Source: a virus
IMG/VR virus record: IMGVR_UViG_3300007351_000014
Coordinates: 1 to 49,594 of that record
Direction: 5' to 3' (one strand)
DNA: 49,594 nt
A program made the translations under genes and the position numbers. Below are positions 7,232 to 14,222 of this stretch, one piece after another; within the stretch, counting starts at the first letter, position 1, and every line of letters starts with the position of its first letter. A model generated the notes under the pieces. It was not told the origin of the DNA. It saw only the letters and a program-made list of their open reading frames with translations, and ran no database searches.

Positions 7232-7440
7232 CCAAGACATATTGCGACTGGTGTGGTAAAGAGAATACGGGGGTAGGCTACATTATTAGAGTTGACGGTA
7301 CTTGTTTCAACGAAAATCTCAGGATTTCGATTAACGGTATAACAGAACCCTCGATTATTCGTCTTTGTGACTTACATGAACACTGCTACAAGAAACTCGT
7401 CACCCGCCTCAAGGCGGCGGTGAAGAAGGAGGAGAGATGA
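7228..7440 (+). CDS. Small zinc-ribbon-like protein, 70 aa
   Basis: CDWCG at residues 6-10 and CDLHEHC near residues 47-53 give two ligand pairs, as in small zinc-ribbon or treble-clef proteins. The C-terminal helix is basic (KKLVTRLKAAVKKEER). Overlaps of 4 bases on both sides couple it to its neighbours. This is one of at least five Cys/His-rich mini-proteins in the window; their DNA or protein targets are unknown. Confidence 0.65.
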   Translation: MTKTYCDWCGKENTGVGYIIRVDGTCFNENLRISINGITEPSIIRLCDLHEHCYKKLVTRLKAAVKKEER

Positions 7441-7529
7441 GAGGTACTATATTTGCTTTGGCTTGTTATTTCTTGGGGATTCTAATGGGCAGGTATTTTT
7501 GGCCTTTTAACAAAGACTCCAAGCCATGA
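7437..7529 (+). CDS. Single-TM micro-protein, 30 aa
   Basis: ATG 7437 lies in GGAGAGATGA and overlaps the upstream stop; the frame ends at TGA 7527-7529, which overlaps the ATG of the next lipoprotein gene. The 30 residues are mostly one hydrophobic helix (IFALACYFLGILMG) followed by RYFWPFNKDSKP. An SD (AAGGAGGAG) is present. Tight ATGA links on both sides argue that it is real. It might pair with the neighbouring lipoprotein, as inner- and outer-membrane spanin subunits do, but it lacks the long periplasmic helix of a spanin. Confidence 0.5.
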   Translation: MRGTIFALACYFLGILMGRYFWPFNKDSKP

Positions 7530-7792
7530 CCCGCGCCGTGTGGGGGATGATGATACTGCTGGCGATTGCCGGATGCAGCCAAAAGAAAGCGGAACTACAT
7601 TATTCCGACATCGAATTAGTGGGTATCAATGTCACGGGCAATCTCATTCAACGGACTATTATTACAAGGGGCAACGATACGATTGATACTCTATTTTTAC
7701 ATGTTACAGTTTGGAATGATTCGGTATATGTCACATTTGGGGACACACTATTTAAAAGAGCACTATACCCAGAAGAAAAGGAAATGAGATGA
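7526..7792 (+). CDS. Predicted lipoprotein, 88 aa
   Basis: The N-terminus is a type II signal peptide with lipobox IAGC (Cys17), so the mature protein would be lipid-anchored, most likely in the outer membrane. The remaining 70 residues look beta-rich (VTVWNDSVYVTFGDTLF). The start overlaps the upstream micro-ORF by 4 bases, and the stop overlaps the next gene. It begins a run of five exported proteins (7526-10046). Possible roles are superinfection exclusion or envelope change; neither is shown. Confidence 0.7.
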   Translation: MTRAVWGMMILLAIAGCSQKKAELHYSDIELVGINVTGNLIQRTIITRGNDTIDTLFLHVTVWNDSVYVTFGDTLFKRALYPEEKEMR

Positions 7793-8337
7793 AGATGATT
7801 GTCGCAGTCGCAGTCGCAGTCGCAATCGTAATCACACTGGCGATGCCAGTTTGGGGGCAGTCAACCGAGGAGGTCAGACATCAGCAAATCTATGGACAGT
7901 TGAAACATATCTCCACCCAACTCGACTCGCTTATCAAGTTGCAATTAAGGGATGTTGTCTGGGATGGGAGAGTGGACACTAACTATATACGTTATAGGGA
8001 TTCAAATTTCATAATGATGCATTACTTACCCGACAACGTATATCACCCTCTTCATTCTTCGATTGTGGCTGTTCACGATAAGTTCAATGGTGACGACTCT
8101 TTATTTGAGATTGGTGATGATTACATAAAAATAGACCTGCCTGACTCTGCAAACCTGACGCACAGATGGAGATTGACCCGCGACCCCGCAGAAAAATGGC
8201 GATTCGTAAAAATCATCATTGCCGAGAGGGGGTTTTGGTGTGGTAAGATATTGCGCCACGGGGTTGAGCGAATAGAACTCCTGACACCCTCTGACACACT
8301 TTACCCCATACCCGAATATAAGAGGAGGTTCGAATGA
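7789..8337 (+). CDS. Exported protein with SDTLYP C-terminal motif, 182 aa
   Basis: A Sec-type signal peptide (about residues 1-24, VAVAVAVAIVITLAMPVWG then Q) precedes a helical region and a C-terminal domain. The C-terminus (FVKIIIAERGFWCGK ... LTPSDTLYPIPEYKRR) is clearly related to the ends of the genes at 8628 and 9360, making a three-member paralog family. The (GTCGCA)n-like run at 7799-7824 encodes the Val-Ala core of the signal. It overlaps both neighbours by 4 bases. Function unknown. Confidence 0.7.
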   Translation: MKMIVAVAVAVAIVITLAMPVWGQSTEEVRHQQIYGQLKHISTQLDSLIKLQLRDVVWDGRVDTNYIRYRDSNFIMMHYLPDNVYHPLHSSIVAVHDKFNGDDSLFEIGDDYIKIDLPDSANLTHRWRLTRDPAEKWRFVKIIIAERGFWCGKILRHGVERIELLTPSDTLYPIPEYKRRFE

Positions 8338-8615
8338 AATCAAGGGTTACGACCGCAGGATTTCTAATTTTGATTTGTATTGTTGTTTTTGGGTGCTCCA
8401 ATCGATTTGTTCCAGACCCATCTCTTGTAAACACATGTTTTGAGATGGTTAGGGAATTAAAAAATGAACTTGGAACCCCTGACAGTGCTTGGGTTGGAAA
8501 TCAGGGAATTATGGACAGCAGTTGGCTGTTCATTGGGCAACGAGTTAAGATTCGATTGATTGTTTTTGAGGACTTGACTTGTGAAGTGCAAACAACTGAA
8601 TTTTACTCAAAGTGA
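8334..8615 (+). CDS. Predicted lipoprotein, 93 aa
   Basis: A signal peptide with lipobox VFGC (Cys21) and a small mature domain of about 70 residues (KNELGTPDSAWVG...) containing two further cysteines. The pattern (short lipoprotein, 'GTPDS.W.G...' then beta strands) resembles small SmpA/BamE-like lipoproteins, but the similarity is too slight to name it. It lies between two members of the SDTLYP family and overlaps the first by 4 bases. Confidence 0.65.
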   Translation: MKSRVTTAGFLILICIVVFGCSNRFVPDPSLVNTCFEMVRELKNELGTPDSAWVGNQGIMDSSWLFIGQRVKIRLIVFEDLTCEVQTTEFYSK

Positions 8616-8627
8616 AAGGAAATTACT

Positions 8628-9320
8628 GTGAGGTTACTCAATGTTTTGATTCTGTTAGTGTTCATTGGTTGTTGTGGGTATCAACGACCGATAGAGGAGG
8701 GTCGTGAGGTTGTTGCCGTTGATTGCGATAATTTCAATTGCAACCCCGACAGCTTGCCTTCTCTGGTTGACCCTACGAAGTGGGTTCGTAAGGAATTCTG
8801 TGGATTTTACCACGAACCTGTAAGGTGCCCTGACTGTTGTGAGGAGCCAGAATGGCTAATGTCAGTTGATGTCAATCCCCCAATTGTTGAGTACCATTGT
8901 GTTTTGAAAGAGAAATTTCAGAAACAATGGGACGACAACTTTCAAGTGTTTTTAGTTGAGGAACTTGAGAGCATGGATTCATTTAAAGTGGTGGGAGTTG
9001 ATACTCTCAGAGAGAAGTTTAGAGAAGCAGTTGATTCACTTTACTGGTACAGCGATGACCAACGGTTGGGGAGACTTGAGAGGAAAGTTGATTCTTTGTT
9101 CAAGCTGCTGTCCCCCAGGGCTACATCGAAGAAAATTAAAAGTATTGATTCCACAATTTTGGTTATACCGTTAGCAGATTGGCAATACGTGAAAAGTATC
9201 ATCGCTGAGAAAGGGTTTTGGTTTGGTAGAACTTTTCGTCGAGACGGAATAATTCACTACGAACTTTTAACCCCTTCCGACACGCTCTACCCCGTACCGG
9301 AATATAAGAGGGGGGAATGA
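8628..9320 (+). CDS. Predicted lipoprotein, SDTLYP family, 230 aa
   Basis: Starts at GTG 8628 with AAAGGA upstream. Lipobox FIGC places the lipidated Cys near residue 15. The mature part has NCNPDSLPSLVDPTKW, a Cys-rich insert (CPDCCEEPEW), a coiled-coil stretch (RLERKVDSLFKLL) and the C-terminal motif LTPSDTLYPVPEYKR. The NPDSLPSL, VDSL and SDT.YPVP elements are shared with the gene at 9360, and the end with the gene at 7789. Envelope-located, function unknown. Confidence 0.7.
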   Translation: MRLLNVLILLVFIGCCGYQRPIEEGREVVAVDCDNFNCNPDSLPSLVDPTKWVRKEFCGFYHEPVRCPDCCEEPEWLMSVDVNPPIVEYHCVLKEKFQKQWDDNFQVFLVEELESMDSFKVVGVDTLREKFREAVDSLYWYSDDQRLGRLERKVDSLFKLLSPRATSKKIKSIDSTILVIPLADWQYVKSIIAEKGFWFGRTFRRDGIIHYELLTPSDTLYPVPEYKRGE

Positions 9321-9359
9321 TGAATGGTTTGAACTTGAGAAGGAGAAGGAGAAGTTGAG

Positions 9360-10046
9360 ATGGTGAGAGGCTTAGTTTTATTTGTGATGTTGATTTCGCT
9401 CGGGTGCGGCGATTGGTCTTTGCGAAGACCTATGCGAGAAATCAATGAGTGCGCGTTGGATAGCAGTGATGTTACTTTTGAGCGTTTGGGGGATTCGTTG
9501 TTGGGTGATTGGAACTCGGTCATTATTGAGGTTGATTGCAATCCTGACAGTTTGCCATCATTGACCGACTCAACGCGGTGGGTTCACAACGAAGTCGACT
9601 CAATTGAGTGGTACAGCACTGACCAGAAGTTTATGAGGCTGCAGTGCAAGGTCGATTCGTTGCTCGAGTTGTTGACTCCAAAGAAGACGTTCATTCCTGT
9701 CAAACTCCTGACTGAAAGGGAGAAGTACGAGAGGATGCCTTTCAGAATGTACGTATCATCGAACGTAACAGGGTCGATTTCATTAGAGGATATTGAGTTT
9801 TACTGGTGGAGTGGGATTAAGGAAATCATATCAAAGAAGGGGTGGTGGACTGGTGAGTTGTTGATTAAGGAGAATGATTTCAATAGATTCAGGGCGATTC
9901 GGGATACCCTGAGGATGTACCGCGTGTTCAGCACGGGGGAGGTGTTATTTCTCGACACCGTGACTCTGTATCCATCTGACACTGTTTATCCTGTGCCCTT
10001 GTATAAAAGGAAGAACAAAAGCCCCTTGTCCCCTGAGAGATTATAA
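9360..10046 (+). CDS. Predicted lipoprotein, SDTLYP family, 228 aa
   Basis: Lipobox SLGC (Cys16) follows a hydrophobic signal segment. The mature protein matches the upstream lipoprotein at CNPDSLPSL, IEWYSTDQK, KVDSLLELLTP and YPSDTVYPVPLYKRK, so the two arose by duplication. A purine-rich stretch of repeated AAGGAG units precedes the ATG. The end differs from its paralogs by an added tail (KNKSPLSPERL). Probably anchored in the outer membrane; function unknown. Confidence 0.7.
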   Translation: MVRGLVLFVMLISLGCGDWSLRRPMREINECALDSSDVTFERLGDSLLGDWNSVIIEVDCNPDSLPSLTDSTRWVHNEVDSIEWYSTDQKFMRLQCKVDSLLELLTPKKTFIPVKLLTEREKYERMPFRMYVSSNVTGSISLEDIEFYWWSGIKEIISKKGWWTGELLIKENDFNRFRAIRDTLRMYRVFSTGEVLFLDTVTLYPSDTVYPVPLYKRKNKSPLSPERL

Positions 10047-10138
10047 GAACGCAGTGGGCTTTGTTTAAGAAGTGTAACTCATTGTCTGACTTGAAAAAGA
10101 GTATTGATGAAGATTGAAACGTCTGTTTGGAGAAATTG

Positions 10139-10387
10139 ATGATAGACTTCGTAGTACAGGTACTCGTATGTGTTTTTGGAGTAGGCGCGATTTGGTTAGT
10201 AGGGCGTAAATCTGATAAGTGGAAGCGTTTAGGCTTTGTGTTTGGGTGCTTGAGTCAGCCTTTTTGGTTTTATACATTCATTTCGCACCATCAATGGGTT
10301 CTTGTTGGTATTGGAGTAGCTTACGCCTACGTTTGGGCTGACGGCCTTAGAAACCACTGGAAAATCAAAGAAAATCAGAGAATTTAA
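10139..10387 (+). CDS. Small phage membrane protein, 82 aa
   Basis: Three hydrophobic stretches (about residues 3-21, 31-47 and 52-68) with the signature QPFWFYTFISHHQW. This pattern occurs in a widespread but uncharacterised family of small phage membrane proteins (established from general knowledge, not searched here). ATG 10139 has GGAG 6 bases upstream; a 10-codon frame (10107-10139) ends on its start and could act as a leader. The gap 10047-10106 shows nothing clear. This is the last gene before the operon terminator. Confidence 0.7.
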   Translation: MIDFVVQVLVCVFGVGAIWLVGRKSDKWKRLGFVFGCLSQPFWFYTFISHHQWVLVGIGVAYAYVWADGLRNHWKIKENQRI

Positions 10388-10427
10388 GTTATCTAAAGAA
10401 TCGCTGTAATACCTTGTACATCTTTAT

Positions 10428-10464
10428 AAACCTCGAGAGATTGTAAGATTTCTCGAGGTTTTTT
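10428..10464 (+). terminator. Rho-independent terminator of the early operon
   Basis: AAACCTCGAGA (428-438 of this kilobase) pairs perfectly with TCTCGAGGTTT (10451-10461), giving an 11-bp stem, and the stem runs into a T-tract (TTTTTTC). It closes the 186-10387 gene series and separates it from the head genes. Confidence 0.9.
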
Positions 10465-10504
10465 CTGTTTATAAATTCTACAATTTTCATAAATTTAATT
10501 CAAG

Positions 10505-10611
10505 TCACTCGAAGGATGAGTGAAAGGAGCCACGAATCACAAGGACTGTGAATAATACAGCTGCAGGCATGGAAGCAACGAGTATGAAAGTGGCTCCTAG
10601 AAATTTAGGAG
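10505..10611 (+). promoter_or_regulatory. Structured leader with alternative pairing over the SD
   Basis: The 157 untranslated bases 10465-10621 hold several pairings: hairpin TCACTC/GAGTGA (10505-10510 with 10518-10523); a long-range stem AGGAGCCAC/GTGGCTCCT (10525-10533 with 10590-10598); and hairpin CTCCTA/TAGGAG (10594-10599 with 10606-10611). The last one covers AGGAG (10607-10611), the SD of the protease gene. CTCCT can pair either with the upstream AGGAG copy or with the real SD, so the two states exclude each other, as in a translational switch. No known riboswitch or ribozyme core was recognised, and no clear promoter. Confidence 0.55.
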
Positions 10612-10621
10612 ATGTTTTAAG

Positions 10622-12502
10622 ATGCCTTGGTCAAAGAACAAAGACTTACCCGATTCGGTGAAAGTTCTTCCTGCAGGTGCACAGACGGTTTTTAGAAATG
10701 CTGCGAATTCGCACTTTGATTCCCATCCTGCAGATGAGACAGGAGCTATGCAAGTTGGATGGGGTGCTGTGAAGAACGCAGGTTACAAGAAAATGGATGA
10801 TGGGAAGTGGGCGAAGACTGAAAAAACAGAATCTGAGGGCATCTTGAAAGTTGAAAAGATTGGAGATTTTTACGCTCTTCATCTTAAGCAGGAAGATGAT
10901 TTTCAGGCCAACTCGTTTGATGAGATAGTTTTGGAAAGTTCTAACGGTATAAAAGCTGTTGTTGGTAAGTTGAAAGGGACGAGTACTGTAGTTACGAAGA
11001 CTGTTCTTGTTCCTGCAAGTGATGACTGGGATGAAACAGCAGCAGTTGAGTGGGTGACGAACTACTATCTCAAGAAAAAGAAGAAGGAGAGCGACGGTTT
11101 TGAATACGATGTTGAATCCAGCACACTTTTGCACGAATCGTTAGGCATGCCTATCTCCGAGATGCAAGTTGACGAGTTGACTCGTACTGTTAACGTTAAC
11201 CTTATTAAGACTGGTTGGTCGATAAATGGGAACTACTGGCAGAAGAAACACCTTGACCAAATTGCTGAGGCCATTAATTTACATCAGCGAAAGAAATCGT
11301 TTGTAGGGCACTCAGAATCAAAGTTGGGTCGTTCTGTGACCAAAGAGTGGATGGCTATGCTCAGCGACCCTCTTGTTGAGAAGACTTCGGATGGTCAATT
11401 TGTTCTTAGGGCGAAAGCGCATGTTTTTGAGTTTCCGGATGAGGCGAAAGCTTTGTGGGAACGGATAGTGAAATATCCCGAAGCAGTTGGTATGTCTGTT
11501 GACGCCTTTGTAACAGGTAAGAGGGGTGAGGCTGAAGGAAGAAAAGGATTCATTCCCGAGGACGTAACAAAGTTCATGAGTGCAGACTTTGTTGACTATG
11601 CATCTGCTGGAGGAGGAGTTCGAGTAGGAGAGAGCATTGGGAAAATTTTTGTAAGTGAAAATGAGGAGGAGAACATGAACCTATTTGAGGGTGTCTTGAT
11701 GCAGATGAAAGCCCTCAAAGATGCTGAAAGACAGTTGTGGGACTTGAACTACGCTTTTGAGGATTACTGCAATCAAACCATTCGGAACAAGGACTTGACT
11801 CCTGACGAAAAGAAAGTAAAGATTGAGGCGGCTGTGGCTGACTTAGCCGTTGAGTTGAAGAAAATCAAGTTTCCTGTAATTGAGCCCGGTGGAGGCACCA
11901 AATCGGCAGAAGCTAAAGAATCAATACACGTTAAAGAGGAAGTAATTACGATGGAAGTCAAAACAGTAGCAGAGTTAATTACAGCTTTCCCGCAGCTGAC
12001 TGAGGCTCTCAAGGCGAAGGCCATTGAGGACTTCAAAGCTGAGCAGAAGTTGACTGAGAACTCGAAGCAAGTAGATGCGCTGTTCAAGGAGAATGAGGAC
12101 TTGAAGAAGGCCAACACCGAGTTGGATGCCAAGCTCAAGGCTCTTGAGGCTGTGACAGCTGAGGACAAGAGAAAGCTTGAGACTTTTGAGTCTGAGAAGA
12201 AGTTGGCCGAAAAGGCCACTAAGATTGATAAACTGCTTGAGGACTCGAAAATTGTCAAAGAGGCAATAACTGATGAGTTCAAGAAGAGTTTGTTCAAAGT
12301 TGAGGAGGGGGAGAAATTCGAAACTGAAATCAACGCTCTGATTGCTGACCGTGTTGGCGTTTGGAACAGGGCGAAGGGTGTGAAATCCACGACTGGGTTC
12401 GGCGAGAAGAACTTACAGGACGCAAGTCACAAACAGGAATCTCAGGGTTCAAAGTTGGATGAGCAGTTCAACAAGCAGTTTCCTACTCTCGCCAAGAAGT
12501 GA
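10622..12502 (+). CDS. ChaB-prohead protease-scaffold fusion, 626 aa
   Basis: Three parts are visible. Residues 1-65 match the ChaB family (NKDLPDSVKVLP...AWGAVKNAGYKK type pattern ending DDGKWAK). Residues about 188-345 look like a phage prohead serine protease: TGWSINGNYW, FVGHSESKLGR with candidate catalytic His230, and VGMSVDAF with candidate Ser292. Residues about 352-626 are charged and helical, as in scaffolding proteins. It should build and mature the procapsid, cleaving the scaffold. Decoration and capsid genes follow directly. An internal start makes the scaffold separately (see 11675). The SD is AGGAG at 10607-10611. Confidence 0.8.
   Translation: MPWSKNKDLPDSVKVLPAGAQTVFRNAANSHFDSHPADETGAMQVGWGAVKNAGYKKMDDGKWAKTEKTESEGILKVEKIGDFYALHLKQEDDFQANSFDEIVLESSNGIKAVVGKLKGTSTVVTKTVLVPASDDWDETAAVEWVTNYYLKKKKKESDGFEYDVESSTLLHESLGMPISEMQVDELTRTVNVNLIKTGWSINGNYWQKKHLDQIAEAINLHQRKKSFVGHSESKLGRSVTKEWMAMLSDPLVEKTSDGQFVLRAKAHVFEFPDEAKALWERIVKYPEAVGMSVDAFVTGKRGEAEGRKGFIPEDVTKFMSADFVDYASAGGGVRVGESIGKIFVSENEEENMNLFEGVLMQMKALKDAERQLWDLNYAFEDYCNQTIRNKDLTPDEKKVKIEAAVADLAVELKKIKFPVIEPGGGTKSAEAKESIHVKEEVITMEVKTVAELITAFPQLTEALKAKAIEDFKAEQKLTENSKQVDALFKENEDLKKANTELDAKLKALEAVTAEDKRKLETFESEKKLAEKATKIDKLLEDSKIVKEAITDEFKKSLFKVEEGEKFETEINALIADRVGVWNRAKGVKSTTGFGEKNLQDASHKQESQGSKLDEQFNKQFPTLAKK
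11675..12502 (+). CDS. Internal in-frame start: separate scaffold protein, 275 aa
   Basis: Inside the protease gene, ATG 11675 (Met352) is preceded by GAGGAGGAG (11663-11671), one of the strongest SD sites in the window. Translation from here would give the helical part alone (FEGVLMQMKALKDAERQLW through coiled coil to the shared C-terminus). The arrangement mirrors lambda C/Nu3, where a scaffold is made from an in-frame start within the protease gene. The SD-like run also encodes ENEEEN, so it could be coincidental; a second ATG at 11951 is a weaker candidate. Confidence 0.6.
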   Translation: MNLFEGVLMQMKALKDAERQLWDLNYAFEDYCNQTIRNKDLTPDEKKVKIEAAVADLAVELKKIKFPVIEPGGGTKSAEAKESIHVKEEVITMEVKTVAELITAFPQLTEALKAKAIEDFKAEQKLTENSKQVDALFKENEDLKKANTELDAKLKALEAVTAEDKRKLETFESEKKLAEKATKIDKLLEDSKIVKEAITDEFKKSLFKVEEGEKFETEINALIADRVGVWNRAKGVKSTTGFGEKNLQDASHKQESQGSKLDEQFNKQFPTLAKK

Positions 12503-12548
12503 TGAATACATTGATTGACTTAAACATTAAGAGGAGGGAGAGTTTAAA

Positions 12549-12968
12549 ATGAAGCTCTCGATTTTGTGGTATGACCCCGATATGGTTGTGACGCTGAAGG
12601 CTACTGACAGCACAGCAATTGACCTTGGGGATATGTTGAAACTGTCTTCGAGTAGGGTCACTCCTGTTGCGGCTGTGACTGACGACGCTACGTTCGTCGG
12701 AATCGCGTTGGGTCAGGCTCTCACTTCGGAGACCGGCAAGGAAATTCAAGTTGCGCTGAAGTGCATTTGCAGGGCAACGTTGACTTCAGCCGCGTACGCG
12801 TTTCTCGATGGTTTACTGTGGTCTTCGACGACTACCTTGGCTGCTGATTCTGCGGCGAACACCATCGGTTGGTATTATGATTGGCTGCAGACTGGTCAGA
12901 CTGTGACTTCGGGCAGGGTTTTGTTCGATGTCATCGCTCTTGGCAAGCTCGCTGGCGTTGACGCTTAA
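12549..12968 (+). CDS. Head decoration protein, 139 aa
   Basis: A small Ala/Thr/Leu-rich beta protein between scaffold and capsid genes, the standard place for a capsid stabilising or decoration protein. Phrases such as LKATDSTAIDLGDMLKL, FVGIALGQALT and RATLTSAAYAFLDG have the look of the 'GIAL...' decoration proteins that bind on the capsid surface. AGGAGGGAG (12532-12540) is the SD. No signal peptide. Assignment rests on pattern and position. Confidence 0.7.
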   Translation: MKLSILWYDPDMVVTLKATDSTAIDLGDMLKLSSSRVTPVAAVTDDATFVGIALGQALTSETGKEIQVALKCICRATLTSAAYAFLDGLLWSSTTTLAADSAANTIGWYYDWLQTGQTVTSGRVLFDVIALGKLAGVDA

Positions 12969-12985
12969 CAGGGAGGTGAAAGACA

Positions 12986-14128
12986 ATGCTTGGACTTAGA
13001 AATTTAATGGAGAGCGCTCTTCAGGATACAAGTAACGATGTCAAGGAAGCTCAGAAGCGCGTAGTTGACAAATTCTCCGAGGCTCTGGACTCAGGCAAAA
13101 TCAGCCTTGCCAATGGGGTTTCACTTCGTGAAGCTTTTGACGTCCTTTGCAACCCAAAGGGCGATGTTGACTTAGGCAACTCAGCGAGAGTCGCTGAGGC
13201 AATGGTTGGAACTGCATTTCCATACTTCACGGAAAAAGTACTCGTTCCGATAATTCGGCGCGAGTATGAGTGGGCACTCAACGACATTCTTAGTCTCTGT
13301 ACTGAGACGACTACAAATAAACAGACCGTCAACGTGCCGGGTCTCGGGAATTTTCAGGGAGCTGAGAAAGTTGGTTCTGGCCAGGAATATGTGCACGACC
13401 AGGGTGAAGAGAACATGTGCACCGTGAAGCTGCACAAATATGGCCATATTATTGACATCACGCGTGAGGCGATTCTCAATGATGAGGCTGGTATACTCGA
13501 GTCTCGTGCAGCAGGTGCTGGTAAGTACATGGGAAGGTTGATTCATGAAATAGGTGTGAAGAAGCTGACCAATGTTACGACTATTTCGCTGAACGGTGAG
13601 GGCGCTAACACCGCTTTTACTTACAACGAGACTGGTTACGCTCACTTCTCGACTGACCACTCATCCATTGATGGTCAGACTAACAGCAACGTTGACACTA
13701 CAGCGTTCAGTTATGCTGGAATCACGGCAGTTGAGAAGTTGTTGCTGCTCATGAAGGACGACCGCGGCAAGCGTGCTCCAGTGATGCCAAAGGTCTTGAT
13801 GGTTCCGGTTGCGCTTCGTCAGACTGCTATGCAGTTGCTCGGTTCCGAGAGGCAATACGACAACGCGAACAATGCGGTGAACGTTTACAAGAACGCCTTT
13901 GTTCCATTCTACTCGCCGTTCTTGGATGACAATTCATCTACACTCTATTACCTTGGTGACCCTAAAACAGCGTTCTACCTGTTTTGGAGAATGAGACCAA
14001 CTACGACCGTTCAGTCGACTGGTTCCGATGACGCCTTTAAGCGGGACATTGTCTTGGCTTACAAGTACGCTTCGGAATTTAACTTCGGATTGCTCGATTA
14101 TCGGGTTGTAGCTCGAGGGAGTTCCTGA
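12986..14128 (+). CDS. Major capsid protein, Mu gpT-like, 380 aa
   Basis: Length and position fit a major capsid protein. An N-terminal helical arm (about residues 1-80, LMESALQDTSNDVKEAQKRV) is followed by the shell domain. The central ITREAILNDEAG, the Gly/Ala-rich helix and the VMPKVLMVPVALRQTAMQLL segment are typical of the HK97 fold as found in the Mu gpT group. Very strong SD (GGGAGGTGA). A 12-bp GC-rich hairpin follows the gene and may protect the mRNA. Forms the icosahedral shell. Confidence 0.8.
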   Translation: MLGLRNLMESALQDTSNDVKEAQKRVVDKFSEALDSGKISLANGVSLREAFDVLCNPKGDVDLGNSARVAEAMVGTAFPYFTEKVLVPIIRREYEWALNDILSLCTETTTNKQTVNVPGLGNFQGAEKVGSGQEYVHDQGEENMCTVKLHKYGHIIDITREAILNDEAGILESRAAGAGKYMGRLIHEIGVKKLTNVTTISLNGEGANTAFTYNETGYAHFSTDHSSIDGQTNSNVDTTAFSYAGITAVEKLLLLMKDDRGKRAPVMPKVLMVPVALRQTAMQLLGSERQYDNANNAVNVYKNAFVPFYSPFLDDNSSTLYYLGDPKTAFYLFWRMRPTTTVQSTGSDDAFKRDIVLAYKYASEFNFGLLDYRVVARGSS

Positions 14129-14141
14129 TAATTAGTTGTGA

Positions 14142-14179
14142 GGGCGGGGACGGTTGCCCTTGTGGCGCCGTCCCCGCCC
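14142..14179 (+). promoter_or_regulatory. 12-bp GC-rich hairpin after the capsid gene
   Basis: GGGCGGGGACGG (14142-14153) pairs perfectly with CCGTCCCCGCCC (14168-14179) around a 14-base loop. It is by far the most GC-rich spot in the area. No T-tract follows, so it is a poor intrinsic terminator; an mRNA 3' stabiliser, processing site or partial attenuator for the capsid transcript is more likely. Confidence 0.7.
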
Positions 14180-14222
14180 CGCTGACGAAATTTCTGGAAT
14201 GCAAACAATGAGGAGAAGTGAA

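Noticed and set aside
10541-10560. Possible tRNA-like arm with a 7-base loop in the leader
   Set aside because: Only a 4-bp stem, no T at the U33 position, and no acceptor or T arm nearby. No tRNA was found in the window.
10505-10600. Hammerhead ribozyme in the leader
   Set aside because: The conserved CTGATGA core is absent, so the pairing pattern is treated as a leader switch instead.
11773-12390. 205-codon minus-strand open frame in the scaffold region
   Set aside because: Ser/Phe-rich shadow of the Glu/Lys-rich scaffold code; no SD or promoter.
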